Source: JAMQKA01 sp043951865 (GTDB lineage Bacteria; Bacteroidota; Rhodothermia; Balneolales; Balneolaceae). Taken from it: a DNA stretch of 64,000 nucleotides. A model generated the notes under the pieces. The model was not told the origin of the DNA. It did not search any database and saw only the letters and a list, made by a program, of their open reading frames with translations. Location of the stretch: the NCBI RefSeq assembly GCF_043951865.1, contig NZ_JBINJF010000001.1:310001-374000 (forward strand), given 5' to 3'. The stretch's first letter is position 1, and each line of letters begins with the position of its first letter. Positions 9,328 to 16,587 of this stretch are shown here, piece by piece. The translations under genes were made by a program, and so were the position numbers.

Positions 9328-9425
9328 ATGCTCCATATCTTATGGGGATCCAGGCAACCTCTCCTGGTGCCAGATCGGGTTGCAGGACTGTAACGGGAAG
9401 TGGCCCGGCCAAACGCACGATTTTT
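9328..9425 (+). ncRNA. Candidate structured small RNA, identity unresolved
   Basis: Immediately after the protease stop lies GC-rich, hairpin-dense sequence unlike an ordinary spacer: CCATA/TATGG (9335-9347), CCAGG/CCTGG (9351-9368), then a longer stem GCCA...GTGGC enclosing GTTGCA-GGAC-TGTAAC. Loop bases CAACC of the second hairpin can also pair with GGTTG downstream (pseudoknot or switch). It ends in a T5 run. The TATATTTTG just upstream could be a -7 element. The GCCAGATC...GGGAAGTGGC frame resembles the core of signal recognition particle RNA, but the usual GNRA-capped stem is replaced; GGCAACC...GGTGCC also recalls SAM-riboswitch cores. I do not assign it. Confidence 0.3.
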
Positions 9426-9437
9426 AAACCTGAGTAC

Positions 9438-9469
9438 TTGTCAGAGACACAGGTTAAGCTGTACCTTTG
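9438..9469 (+). promoter_or_regulatory. Bacteroidota-type promoter for the lipoprotein gene
   Basis: TTG at 9438-9440, a 21-base spacer and TACCTTTG at 9462-9469 match the -33/-7 pattern (TTG, TAnnTTTG) used by the Bacteroidota primary sigma factor. Transcription would start near 9476, about 50 bases before the likely start codon. Confidence 0.6.
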
Positions 9470-9527
9470 CACCAGCTTTCTATACCTTTGAAATCACTAT
9501 TTTTCAATGTTAATGTCGAATAATACA

Positions 9528-9947
9528 ATGAAATATTTTCTTGCTTTTTTCTCGCTGTTTCTCTGTATCGGCTGCTCCGCTGACCAGCCGGAAAATCTTT
9601 CCCAGACTGTGGACCAACTCATTGCTGAAGATAACTATCCCAAAGCGCTGGAGTATATCGAAAATGCGGATCCTTCAACCACTGATGCCGACCTTGACAG
9701 GCTGCGTGAAAAGACCCATCTCAACTACGGGCTATACCTGGAGTACCGGGGACCGGAAGACAGCAGCATGCGTGACCGCATGACCAGCGCCCTGCAACAG
9801 TATATCGCCGTGTTAAAAATCAATCCCAACAATGAAAAAGCGCGATCTGAAATCCAGCAGATCATGGGTATCTACGGCACCATGCCCGATCGGTCGCCGG
9901 GAGAGGAGATCATCCGGGAACTGAATGAGCTTGGATTTGATTATTAA
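9528..9947 (+). CDS. Small TPR-like lipoprotein
   Basis: From the ATG at 9528 the product is 139 residues and begins directly with a lipoprotein signal (MKYFLAFFSLFLCIGC), so this start is preferred over in-frame ATGs at 9507 and 9513. The mature part is helical, with an alternating pattern suggesting two or three tetratricopeptide-like helix pairs (NYPKALEYIENA; YIAVLKINPNNEKARSEI). Such lipoproteins usually act as periplasmic scaffolds. No specific family is recognised. It has its own promoter and is not clearly in an operon. Confidence 0.75.
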   Translation: MKYFLAFFSLFLCIGCSADQPENLSQTVDQLIAEDNYPKALEYIENADPSTTDADLDRLREKTHLNYGLYLEYRGPEDSSMRDRMTSALQQYIAVLKINPNNEKARSEIQQIMGIYGTMPDRSPGEEIIRELNELGFDY

Positions 9948-10157
9948 ACATGAAACGGCAGACGTGAAACGTAAGATGTCGTGAAACGTGAGATGCCGGG
10001 GGATTTCAGAACCTCTTTACCATTTCAGCACTTGAGTTATCTCGTAATCCAATAACAAATGGGCCGGTGTAAATACTTGCTGAATATTTCACATCTCGCG
10101 TTCCAATCGGTTATGTTTAACAGTCATTAGTTCAAAATAAGATCAGATCCACCAAAG

Positions 10158-10631
10158 ATGGGCAACAAAAACAGCACTCCCACCATAAAAAATCGGAAGG
10201 CACGGCACGAATTCAGCGTTGAGGAAACCTTTGAGGCGGGCATCGCCCTGAAAGGAACCGAAGTTAAGTCGCTGCGCGAAGGCAAGGCCAGTCTGCAGGA
10301 AGCCTTTGCCTACCTTATGGACGGGGAGGTGTGGCTGCGCGACATGTATATAAAGCCCTACAAGCATGGCTCCTACGCCAACCACGATGAGCGACGCAAA
10401 CGCAAGCTCCTGCTAAAACGCCGTGAAATCCAGGAAATAGAAAAATATATCAACCAGAAAGGGTATACGCTGGTCCCGCTAAAACTTTACTTCAAGGGAG
10501 GATATGCCAAAATCCTTCTCGGCCTTGCCCAGGGTAAGAAAAAGTACGACAAGCGTGAAGATATCAAAGAGCGGGATACCAAGCGCGAACTGGAGCGAAA
10601 GTACAAGGGCACCTACAAGGTAAATATGTAG
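10158..10631 (+). CDS. smpB: SsrA-binding protein
   Basis: 157 residues, the normal length. It binds the tRNA-like domain of tmRNA and delivers it to stalled ribosomes for trans-translation. The sequence shows the family pattern: a basic N-terminus (NRKARHEF), the GIALKGTEVKSLREGKASL strand region, the YKHGSYANHDERRKRKLLL segment and the Lys/Arg-rich tail (GKKKYDKREDIKERDTKRE) that enters the decoding centre. No tmRNA gene was found in this window. It is monocistronic, followed by a 424-base intergenic stretch with a family B repeat. Confidence 0.97.
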   Translation: MGNKNSTPTIKNRKARHEFSVEETFEAGIALKGTEVKSLREGKASLQEAFAYLMDGEVWLRDMYIKPYKHGSYANHDERRKRKLLLKRREIQEIEKYINQKGYTLVPLKLYFKGGYAKILLGLAQGKKKYDKREDIKERDTKRELERKYKGTYKVNM

Positions 10632-10901
10632 AGTTGACCGGTGAGCCAGAAAACCTTGTCAAGCTTCCGTGCGCCTGTAAAATTGTGAAGCTAATTTGGA
10701 GGCGGTTCACCGTTTGTTGTAATTATTCGGAGGGTACACCTGCATATCATTATAAGCCTGAAATAACTGGATCTTATTCGGATATTCTCAAAAGGTCCTG
10801 GTACCTATTTCCCATGCAGACCTGTTCGTTCTTAGTCATATAAAATGAACATGCCATTCCAAACAGCCAATTTATTCTCTAGATTTCTGGTATACAAACA
10901 G

Positions 10902-11027
10902 TTAGCCCGCATATCTCACGAGTATTTTGGATAAAATTATGTAACTTCATGAATGGCCATAACTTATACCATTTTTTACTGCCAAATTATCATTACAGTC
11001 TGTAATAGGCTGCGAAATCCGGGTTAG
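10902..11027. repeat. Intergenic repeat family B, copy 1
   Basis: 126 bp in the smpB-OsmC convergent gap (10632-11055), where no gene is seen. It shares a 30-base identical core (10969-10998) with copy 2 at 17438-17467 and similar flanks on both sides. Ends TTAGCCCG (10902-10909) and CGGGTTAG (11020-11027) pair with two G-T wobbles. An internal hairpin AGTCT-GTAAT-AGGCT (10997-11011) has one wobble where copy 2 has a Watson-Crick pair. Confidence 0.75.
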
Positions 11028-11055
11028 GCTGAAGAATACTTGGAAGGAATACGGA

Positions 11056-11559
11056 TTAAGTGCGTACCTCTGTTACTATTTCAGGGCTTTGCTGCAGGGT
11101 TTGATATACCACGCAATACCGTTCAGTTAGCTCTATGAGCTTGTCGATGCTTTCCTGTGGGGCATCGGTGTCCAGCTTAAAAATCAGCTTAATATTTTCG
11201 AAGCCGACGGCGGCCTCTTTGGATACCCCGAGCGTGCCGCGAAAATCCAGCGAGCCTTCGGCCCGGACAGTGGCATCCTTCAATGTTATCCCCATTGCAG
11301 TAGCCACGGTATTCAACGTGACCCCGGCGCACCCGACAAGCGCCTGCAGCAACATATCTCCAGAACAGGCCTGGCTGCCGTCACCGCCCGTAAATGGATG
11401 CAGGCCGGCCTCCACCATCCCGTTGTCGGTTTCCACCCTGCAGCCCAGGTTCGTACCGATGCTGCCTTCCGCATGCAAGATGGTCTGAGCCGCCCCCGGC
11501 TCTTTCAGGTATTTTTTCTTAAGAGGGGCCTGTTTGGCGCGAAGTTCTTTTGAATCCAT
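11056..11559 (-). CDS. OsmC family protein
   Basis: 167 residues. OsmC/Ohr proteins are cytosolic thiol peroxidases active on organic hydroperoxides. The conserved core is visible: GCRVETDNGMVEAGLHPFTGGDG, then ACSGDMLLQALVGC with two cysteines (C65 and C77), and the C-terminal TERYCVVYQTL segment with a third. The spacing of the first two cysteines is nearer to the YhfA/OsmC-like branch than to Ohr, so peroxidase activity is less certain. The gene is monocistronic, convergent with smpB and preceded by a clear promoter. Confidence 0.88.
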   Translation of the reverse strand: MDSKELRAKQAPLKKKYLKEPGAAQTILHAEGSIGTNLGCRVETDNGMVEAGLHPFTGGDGSQACSGDMLLQALVGCAGVTLNTVATAMGITLKDATVRAEGSLDFRGTLGVSKEAAVGFENIKLIFKLDTDAPQESIDKLIELTERYCVVYQTLQQSPEIVTEVRT

Positions 11560-11607
11560 TATGATCTGACTTTTTATTTTTTACGATTTTTTAAAATTTT
11601 TTCGTTG

Positions 11608-11638
11608 TAAAGTTAACAAGGATTAAACCACTCAACAA
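11608..11638 (-). promoter_or_regulatory. Bacteroidota-type promoter for the OsmC gene
   Basis: On the minus strand, TTG (complement of 11636-11638), a 20-base spacer and TAACTTTA (complement of 11608-11615) fit the TTG / TAnnTTTG pattern with one mismatch in the last base. It lies about 50 bases upstream of the start codon. Confidence 0.5.
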
Positions 11639-11727
11639 CAAGATAAACCTGCACTTGCCCGTATTGCTCATTATTTCCCAAGCTGAATTCCAGTACATTA
11701 TTGACTGGCAGTGTCGCATACAAACAC

Positions 11728-11755
11728 AAAAGGCCGCCTTTTCAGGCGGCCTTTT
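11728..11755 (-). terminator. Rho-independent terminator of the RNase P RNA gene
   Basis: AAAAGGCCGCC (11728-11738) and GGCGGCCTTTT (11745-11755) form a perfect 11-bp stem with a 6-base loop. It lies about ten bases beyond the RNase P RNA 3' end on the minus strand and runs into T-rich sequence, so it should end that transcript. It could also work on the plus strand. Confidence 0.85.
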
Positions 11756-11765
11756 CATCTAATTG

Positions 11766-12260
11766 GAACGGATGATCTGTAAGCCGAATTCTGTCGAGGG
11801 TCGATCATTTATCTGGGCTCCGAATTGCTCCGAAGCTCCAGCACTCCACCCGGTCGTATAGCGACGAGCGGCGCACGACCTGCATGAGCTTTCACCCCGT
11901 GAGGTTTACCCTGCCTCCGATGTCGCCACCGGAGCGGTGGGCTCTTACCCCGCCTTTTCACCCTTACCCCGAGGTCTGTGCCCCGGGGCGGTCTGTTTTC
12001 TGTGGCACTGGCTAACCGGTTGCCCGGATCTTCCCGTTAGGAAGCACGGTGCTCGTCGGTGTTCGGACTTTCCTCCCCGCACATAACGATTAAGACAAAA
12101 AGCTATTTGACAAGTTGTTAGAGGGCTTTTACGGATAAACCCTGTTGTCTCACTCTGAGATTGAGGTACCGACCAAGCCGCTCGATCTTTGCATCTTAAA
12201 GCAAACTGTGGCAATCGATTTTAACCGTTATGTGCGGGGCGATGACCCGATCATCCGCTA
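11766..12260 (-). ncRNA. rnpB: RNase P RNA, type A, with enlarged P3 arm
   Basis: Catalytic RNA of RNase P, which matures tRNA 5' ends. Read on the minus strand, the conserved 5' core GAGGAAAGTCCG, the AGTGCCACAGAAA segment, GGTAAACC and the 3' core CGACAGAATTCGGCTTACAG all appear in order. P1 pairs the complement of 12249-12257 (5' end) with that of 11769-11777 (3' end), fixing the boundaries at about 495 nt. P2 is GGGTC with GACCC. P3 is unusual: a 14-bp stem (CCCCGCACATAACG with its complement, outer limits 12239 and 12075) carries about 137 nt instead of a short loop. No protein gene is credible inside. Confidence 0.95.
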
Positions 12261-12360
12261 AACAAGTTAGCATAACAACGAATTGAAAACCAGTTTAGTT
12301 TTGAAAATGGACAGCGATCTGCAGGCGGGTTTTGTGAATCTGCGGTTATACCTCACGAAA

Positions 12361-12480
12361 AAGTTTTGCAGAACTTTTTATTTCGTTGGGTGGCAGGTTG
12401 ACTACCGAACTTGTTGGAGTGTCAGGCAGGAGTATAACGCTCCTCGCAACAACGATCCCGTAGGCTTACAAGTCTCAACT
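12361..12480. repeat. Intergenic repeat family A, copy 1 (divergent)
   Basis: In the 374-base gap between rnpB and the coiled-coil gene; no gene is seen in the gap. The arrangement follows the better copies: GTTGGGTGG..., a first weak hairpin around GGTTGACTACC, then hairpin AGGAG-TATAACG-CTCCT (12428-12444) and CGCAACAACGA. The left edge has TTTTGCAGAAC, matching the outer arm of copies 4 and 5. It is the most diverged of the five copies. Confidence 0.5.
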
Positions 12481-12634
12481 ACGGCCAATTTACCCTGGTC
12501 CCAAAAAGCCTTTTTAGCCACAAAAAGCGAGATGCAGAAGAGTTAATGAGTCGAGCTTCGACCGATCTTTTCTGCTTCTCGCTTCTGAACCTTTTCCCTT
12601 CGCTGTGAACAAAAACCGACAGCTGCCGGTGCTG

Positions 12635-13372
12635 CTAGTCGACCGAAAGCTCCTCTTCGGCCTTCTCGAAGAATGAGGGATCAACGACGATACGGCCGCT
12701 ATTCTCATCGATGATGATTTTATTGCCGCGTTTCACTTCCACCTGTGTTTGGGGAGGCAGGGCCATACCTAGTGCAGCGCCGCGTTCCATCGCCACTACC
12801 GCGAGCCCGTTGCTCAGGCCATTGCGCAGCCGGTTATAGCTTTTCAGGTACCGCTTGTCGATGTTCTCTTCAATCTCTTCGCGTTTTTCCAGGAGTTTCT
12901 TCTCCTCTTCTTCGGTCTCCTGCTCCAGCTTGTCAAGGTTTTTCTGCTTTTCATCATGAAGAGCCTGCGTTTTTTCCAGGTTTTCCCTGGCTTCTTCAAG
13001 CTCATCTTTAATCTGTTCCTGCCTTTTGAGAATCTCTTCCTGTCGCGACTCAGAGTTCTCGACAACCTGTTTTTGAGCTTCAATCTCTTTTGTCAGGGCA
13101 TCATACTCACGGTTGTTGCGGACGGAGAGCTGCTGCTCTTCATACTTCTCCATCTTGTCCTTCGCATCCTGAATCTCAAGCTTAAGATTGTCGCTCTCGA
13201 CTTCAAGCTGCTTCTGCTCCTCTTCCAGCTTGTTGATTTTGGCTTCGTAGCGATTAATATCGGTCTCAATATCGAGAATTTCCTCCGGGAGGTCGCCACG
13301 CAGTTGTTTTAGCTCATCGATTTTGCTGTCGATATATTGGAGGTTGGTTAACTGTTGGAGTACTTCTTCCAT
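12635..13372 (-). CDS. Coiled-coil protein with cysteine-free zinc-ribbon-like C-terminus (CT398/DUF164 type)
   Basis: 245 residues: residues 5-175 form an almost unbroken, highly charged coiled-coil hairpin, and the last 60 correspond to the C4 zinc-ribbon domain of CT398-like proteins. The surrounding conserved residues are kept (GLAVVAMERGA, LPPQ, VEVKRGNKIII, GRIVVDP). Yet the four Cys positions read Ala200, Met203, Asp222 and Ser225, so zinc cannot be bound as usual. Homologues bind flagellar or sigma-related partners in Chlamydia; the general role is unknown. It sits 18 bases downstream of the Nif3-like gene, a pairing frequent in bacteria, so an operon is likely. Confidence 0.85.
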   Translation of the reverse strand: MEEVLQQLTNLQYIDSKIDELKQLRGDLPEEILDIETDINRYEAKINKLEEEQKQLEVESDNLKLEIQDAKDKMEKYEEQQLSVRNNREYDALTKEIEAQKQVVENSESRQEEILKRQEQIKDELEEARENLEKTQALHDEKQKNLDKLEQETEEEEKKLLEKREEIEENIDKRYLKSYNRLRNGLSNGLAVVAMERGAALGMALPPQTQVEVKRGNKIIIDENSGRIVVDPSFFEKAEEELSVD

Positions 13373-13390
13373 AGATTGCTGAGTAATCGT

Positions 13391-14446
13391 TTAGTCCTGT
13401 GGGTTCTGTTTTACATTAGAGATAAACACGTTCATCGGGTTTGTTACAACATCGGTTGCATAGACCCTCAGTTCTTCAAATGCTTCCTTCAGTTCCTGCT
13501 GCAGGGCATGCACGACCGGCACTTCACTTTCATAATGGCCTACATCCACCAGCAGAAAATCTTTCGTATCGGTAAAATAATCATGGTATTTGATATCAGC
13601 CGTAACAAAGGCCTGGGCCCCTTCAGCAATCGCCTTGCCGGCCAGCGATACACCGGCTCCTCCACACACCGCCACCTTCTTGATCCGCTCGGCATGCCCT
13701 GAGTATCGGATCGCCTCCACTTGCAGGCTGTCAGAGATCCGTTCCAAAAACGCTTGCTGGGTCAGTCCCTTGTCGTGATAAAATCCAACCACGCCCATCC
13801 CCACATTGTCGGAGGGACTCGCTACATCCATCACCTGGTAGTTTCCCTGATCGAGCAGCCCGTTGCGTCTCAACTCCTTGATCAACCCGGATACATTGTG
13901 CTCGTCAATTATCGCTTCAAAAGTACGCTGTCCATCTTTGCGACCTTCCACGTTGTAGTAGTGAGCCTCTTCCGCCGAGTAGTAATTCAACATTTTGAGG
14001 ACCGACTCACTGTCGGAGTATGAGGTAGTCAGCACAATTTTCCGGGAGATGTTGTAGCCCTTGTCCAGGAACTTGAGATTGTCAAGCCCAAGCTTCTGGG
14101 CCAGCACAAACGAGACCCCGTCAAGCGCCGCATCCAGGTTGGTGTGGGCGGCGATCAGTGCAATATTGTTCCGGATAAGCTTATAGATAATCTTTCCCTG
14201 CTCGTTGGTTGGATTGATGCGGGAAATTTTCTGGAAAATAAGAGGGTGGTGGGCAACAATCAGCTCGCAGTCTTTCTCAATCGCCTCTTCCACAACGCCC
14301 GGGGTGACGTCGAGACAGGTAAGGATATTGTTGACCGGCTGTTCCGGATCTCCTACCAGCAGCCCGACATTGTCATAATCCAGTTTGGTACTTGGGGGAG
14401 CCCATTGATGAAGAAAGGTGGAAATATGCCGGACCTGCGTGTTCAT
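13391..14446 (-). CDS. Nif3-like dinuclear metal-centre protein
   Basis: 351 residues, the long form of the NIF3/YqfO family (often annotated GTP cyclohydrolase I type 2 homolog; the activity is not general). The N-terminal half has the metal-binding LDYDNVGLLVGDP and IVAHHPLIF motifs, and the C-terminal half has GGAGVS and the DVGHYESE motif with the remaining ligands. Between them lies an approximately 100-residue insert (YNVEGRKDGQRTFEAIIDE), the CutA/PII-like domain of the long form. It is probably co-transcribed with the zinc-ribbon-like gene downstream. Upstream there is a 235-base divergent region shared with YggS. Confidence 0.93.
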   Translation of the reverse strand: MNTQVRHISTFLHQWAPPSTKLDYDNVGLLVGDPEQPVNNILTCLDVTPGVVEEAIEKDCELIVAHHPLIFQKISRINPTNEQGKIIYKLIRNNIALIAAHTNLDAALDGVSFVLAQKLGLDNLKFLDKGYNISRKIVLTTSYSDSESVLKMLNYYSAEEAHYYNVEGRKDGQRTFEAIIDEHNVSGLIKELRRNGLLDQGNYQVMDVASPSDNVGMGVVGFYHDKGLTQQAFLERISDSLQVEAIRYSGHAERIKKVAVCGGAGVSLAGKAIAEGAQAFVTADIKYHDYFTDTKDFLLVDVGHYESEVPVVHALQQELKEAFEELRVYATDVVTNPMNVFISNVKQNPQD

Positions 14447-14681
14447 TGTGGTTATCCGCTACCCCCGCATTTTAATTTCCAGGTCGGGTGAAGGCAACGT
14501 GGATCTGGTCGCTCAGTTAGAATCAAAGTAAAAAAGTTGTTCAGAGCCAGACTCAAATAGGTTAAAATTACCCAATTCAGTTTCCAAAAATACGATTTAA
14601 ATCTGACTGTTAAAAGGTTATTTTTACATAAATCGTTCTTTTCAACCTACAACCTGAGTACAGTCTAACCACCTACGTCAA

Positions 14682-15392
14682 ATGAGTGAAGATATCTGCG
14701 CTAATTTATCGTCAGTACAACAGCGAATCAAAGAAGCATGCGAAAACGCCGGGCGGAATCCTGATGAGATCACCCTGGTGGCCGTCAGCAAAATGAAGCC
14801 GCTCGAAGATATCAAGACGGCCTTCGGGTGTGGACAAGTCCATTTCGGTGAAAACCGGGCCAGGGAGCTTCAGGACAAGATGGATGCCTGGCAGGAAGAG
14901 CAGGTTCAGTGGCATATGGTCGGGAACCTGCAGACAAACAAGATCAAGTATATGGTAGAGCGGGTAAACTGGATCGACTCGGTGCCCAAAAAGAAAACCA
15001 TTCGTGAAATCGAAAAGCGGGCCTCCCGCATCGACCGTGCAATAAATGTGTTGATCCAGGTCAACATCAGCGGTGAATCTCAAAAAAGCGGATGTGAACC
15101 GGACGATCTTGCGAACATCCTGGAATATGCGCAGGGGAAATCGCACGTGCGTGTTCGCGGGCTCATGGGCATGGCCACCTATCTTGATGATGATGAGGAC
15201 CTGGAGAAAATCCGTCCGGAATTCAGGTTGCTTCGCAAGCTGAAGGACGAGCACCAGACATACAACAGCGAAAATATTCAGCTGGAGGAGCTCTCCATGG
15301 GCATGACCAACGACCTGGAAATTGCGATACAGGAGGGTGCTACCATGGTCCGCGTGGGGAGGGCTATTTTCGGTGAACGCGATTATGGCTGA
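14682..15392 (+). CDS. YggS family pyridoxal-phosphate homeostasis protein
   Basis: 236 residues, the usual length. A PLP-binding TIM barrel without known catalytic activity that buffers PLP in the cytosol. The PLP lysine is K37 in LVAVSKMKP; HFGENRARELQDK, WHMVGNLQTNK and the GLMGMATY and LSMGMTND segments complete the family signature. In many bacteria yggS precedes cell-division genes (sepF, divIVA). Here a DivIVA-domain gene lies 1.2 kb downstream with three small membrane-protein genes between, which keeps the theme. A 13-bp inverted repeat follows the gene. Confidence 0.95.
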   Translation: MSEDICANLSSVQQRIKEACENAGRNPDEITLVAVSKMKPLEDIKTAFGCGQVHFGENRARELQDKMDAWQEEQVQWHMVGNLQTNKIKYMVERVNWIDSVPKKKTIREIEKRASRIDRAINVLIQVNISGESQKSGCEPDDLANILEYAQGKSHVRVRGLMGMATYLDDDEDLEKIRPEFRLLRKLKDEHQTYNSENIQLEELSMGMTNDLEIAIQEGATMVRVGRAIFGERDYG

Positions 15393-15394
15393 TT

Positions 15395-15460
15395 CGTACT
15401 GCGTATTGCGTATTACTGTACAAGTAAAGAGGATTTGGGCAGATCCAAATACGCAGTACG
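15395..15460. repeat. 13-bp perfect inverted repeat after yggS
   Basis: CGTACTGCGTATT (15395-15407) and AATACGCAGTACG (15448-15460) are exact reverse complements 40 bases apart, with a second near-copy of the same words (GCGTATTGCGTA; TACGCAATACG) overlapping. There is no T-run of terminator quality. It may be a terminator remnant or a mobile-element end. Confidence 0.55.
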
Positions 15461-15540
15461 CAATACGGGATACGTCACGTAAATGCTATAACAATTTATC
15501 ATTCGGTCCGTATCAAATGTTTCAATCTTATTAATATTTA

Positions 15541-15562
15541 GTACATTATATTATTAATGTAC
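15541..15562. promoter_or_regulatory. Perfect palindrome upstream of the three-gene membrane operon, possible operator
   Basis: GTACATTA, a 6-base centre TATTAT, then TAATGTAC: an exact 8-bp inverted repeat ending 19 bases before the first start codon. Size and symmetry fit a dimeric repressor or activator site. The region is AT-rich, so promoter elements overlap it. No protein is implied. Confidence 0.45.
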
Positions 15563-15581
15563 AACAATACAGGGACCTGTT

Positions 15582-15902
15582 ATGGCTGCATGGATCTGGG
15601 TACTTATTCCGCTGGTTGCAATTATAGGGGGATTCATCCTCGACTACCAGAAAAACAAGATGAAAATGATGAACCAGGGCCGCCAGAACGAGCAGGAAGT
15701 CGATGAACTTCGCAAGCTGGTGGACTCCCTGAAAAAACGTGTCGAGAATCTCGAAGCGATTGCGGCCGGGGAACCGGAAGAGTTTAGCCGTGGCGCTGGT
15801 CTCGGTATGAGCGAAATTGAGATTACCGATGAAGAAAAGGTAAAGCGGGAACACCGGCAAAAAGTATCAGAAATGGCAAACAACAAGCGAACAAAATCAT
15901 GA
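15582..15902 (+). CDS. PspB-like small membrane protein 1 of 3
   Basis: 106 residues: one N-terminal membrane helix (WIWVLIPLVAIIGGFIL), a short basic juxtamembrane stretch, then an amphipathic coiled coil (DELRKLVDSLKKRVENLEAI) and an acidic tail. This is the layout of PspB-type envelope-stress proteins, though the similarity is mainly architectural. It is the first of three tandem genes whose products share this plan and the R-x-x-NLEA/QLEA coiled-coil end. Its stop overlaps the next start by four bases (ATGA), indicating translational coupling. The cytosolic side would carry the coil. Confidence 0.7.
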   Translation: MAAWIWVLIPLVAIIGGFILDYQKNKMKMMNQGRQNEQEVDELRKLVDSLKKRVENLEAIAAGEPEEFSRGAGLGMSEIEITDEEKVKREHRQKVSEMANNKRTKS

Positions 15903-16186
15903 GTTGGGAAGTGTTACTCATTGCACTTGTGGTAATCGGCTGCACAACGGGATTGATTGAGGACTGGATCTCCAGGAAAAACAGTGCCGAGTCGATTGAC
16001 AAGGAAAGCTTCAATCACATCGTACAAGGCCTGAAGCGGCAACAAAGAGACATGAAGAAACGGATACGGCAACTTGAAGCAGCCGTATCAGAAGAGGATT
16101 ACAAGGAACCCTACCCGGAAATTGATGAAGAAGACCGCAACGTGCGGCTTACGAATGATCTCCAGGAAAAAGAGAGGACAGTATAA
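15899..16186 (+). CDS. PspB-like small membrane protein 2 of 3
   Basis: 95 residues: N-terminal membrane helix (VLLIALVVIGCTTGLI), the segment ESFNHIVQGLKRQQRDMKKR and the end RIRQLEAAVSEED. The same FN-x-x-x-x-x-x-x-x-Q and R-x-x-x-LEA pattern occurs in the following gene, so the two are paralogues. It overlaps both neighbours (ATGA with the previous gene, TAATG with the next), which strongly suggests a coupled operon and a stoichiometric complex. No enzymatic motif is present; the function is unknown. Confidence 0.7.
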   Translation: MSWEVLLIALVVIGCTTGLIEDWISRKNSAESIDKESFNHIVQGLKRQQRDMKKRIRQLEAAVSEEDYKEPYPEIDEEDRNVRLTNDLQEKERTV

Positions 16187-16536
16187 TGAGTTTTGAAGAA
16201 ATGGTCGTTGCCCTGGTAGGCGCTATCGGGGCTTTTGCACTTGTCGGATATCTTGCAACCAAGGTGATCGACCTGATAAAAACATGGATCAACCGAAAAC
16301 AGGGCGGGTACGACGAAGAAACATTCAACCGCCTGGCCAAGGCTTTTATGCAGCACAAAAAAGATACCGAACGACGGCTGCAAAACCTGGAGGCTATTAT
16401 TGCGGAAGAGGACACGGAACAAAAAACGGGAAAACAGCTTTCAGAACCCCGGGACACCATTGAAATTGACGAGGAGAAACCGGCACAAGACCGGCAGCAG
16501 GACAGTTCAAAGCTGAAGAATATGCTGAAAAACTGA
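16186..16536 (+). CDS. PspB-like small membrane protein 3 of 3
   Basis: 116 residues: membrane helix (MVVALVGAIGAFALVGYLA), an amphipathic KVIDLIKTWINRKQGG segment, then ETFNRLAKAFMQHKKDTERR and RLQNLEAIIAEED, closely parallel to the previous protein. An acidic, Gln-rich tail ends the chain. Start and stop overlap (TAATG) with the preceding gene. The DivIVA-domain gene begins 51 bases later in the same direction, so the three proteins could act at the envelope together with it. That link is inference. Confidence 0.7.
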   Translation: MSFEEMVVALVGAIGAFALVGYLATKVIDLIKTWINRKQGGYDEETFNRLAKAFMQHKKDTERRLQNLEAIIAEEDTEQKTGKQLSEPRDTIEIDEEKPAQDRQQDSSKLKNMLKN

Positions 16537-16587
16537 AGCCATCATTTTCATTGACATTTAATAGCTTTAGGACAATATCATCTCATC

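Noticed and set aside
9330..9425. Calling the structured region a SAM riboswitch
   Set aside because: GGCAACC...GGTGCC is present but the GGAGGGACTGGCCC half of the aptamer is absent, and the downstream gene has its own promoter and is not a methionine gene.
10634..10843. 69-codon frame right after smpB
   Set aside because: TGA-adjacent start without ribosome-binding site and biased, non-protein-like composition.
11945..12214. 89-codon frame on the minus strand
   Set aside because: It lies wholly inside the RNase P RNA, whose conserved cores and P1/P2/P3 pairing are clear.
12283..12546. 87-codon frame between rnpB and the coiled-coil gene
   Set aside because: It crosses a family A repeat and shows no protein-like pattern.
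15395..15460. Inverted repeat after yggS as a CRISPR or insertion-sequence end
   Set aside because: Only one pair of arms, no spacer series, no transposase nearby.
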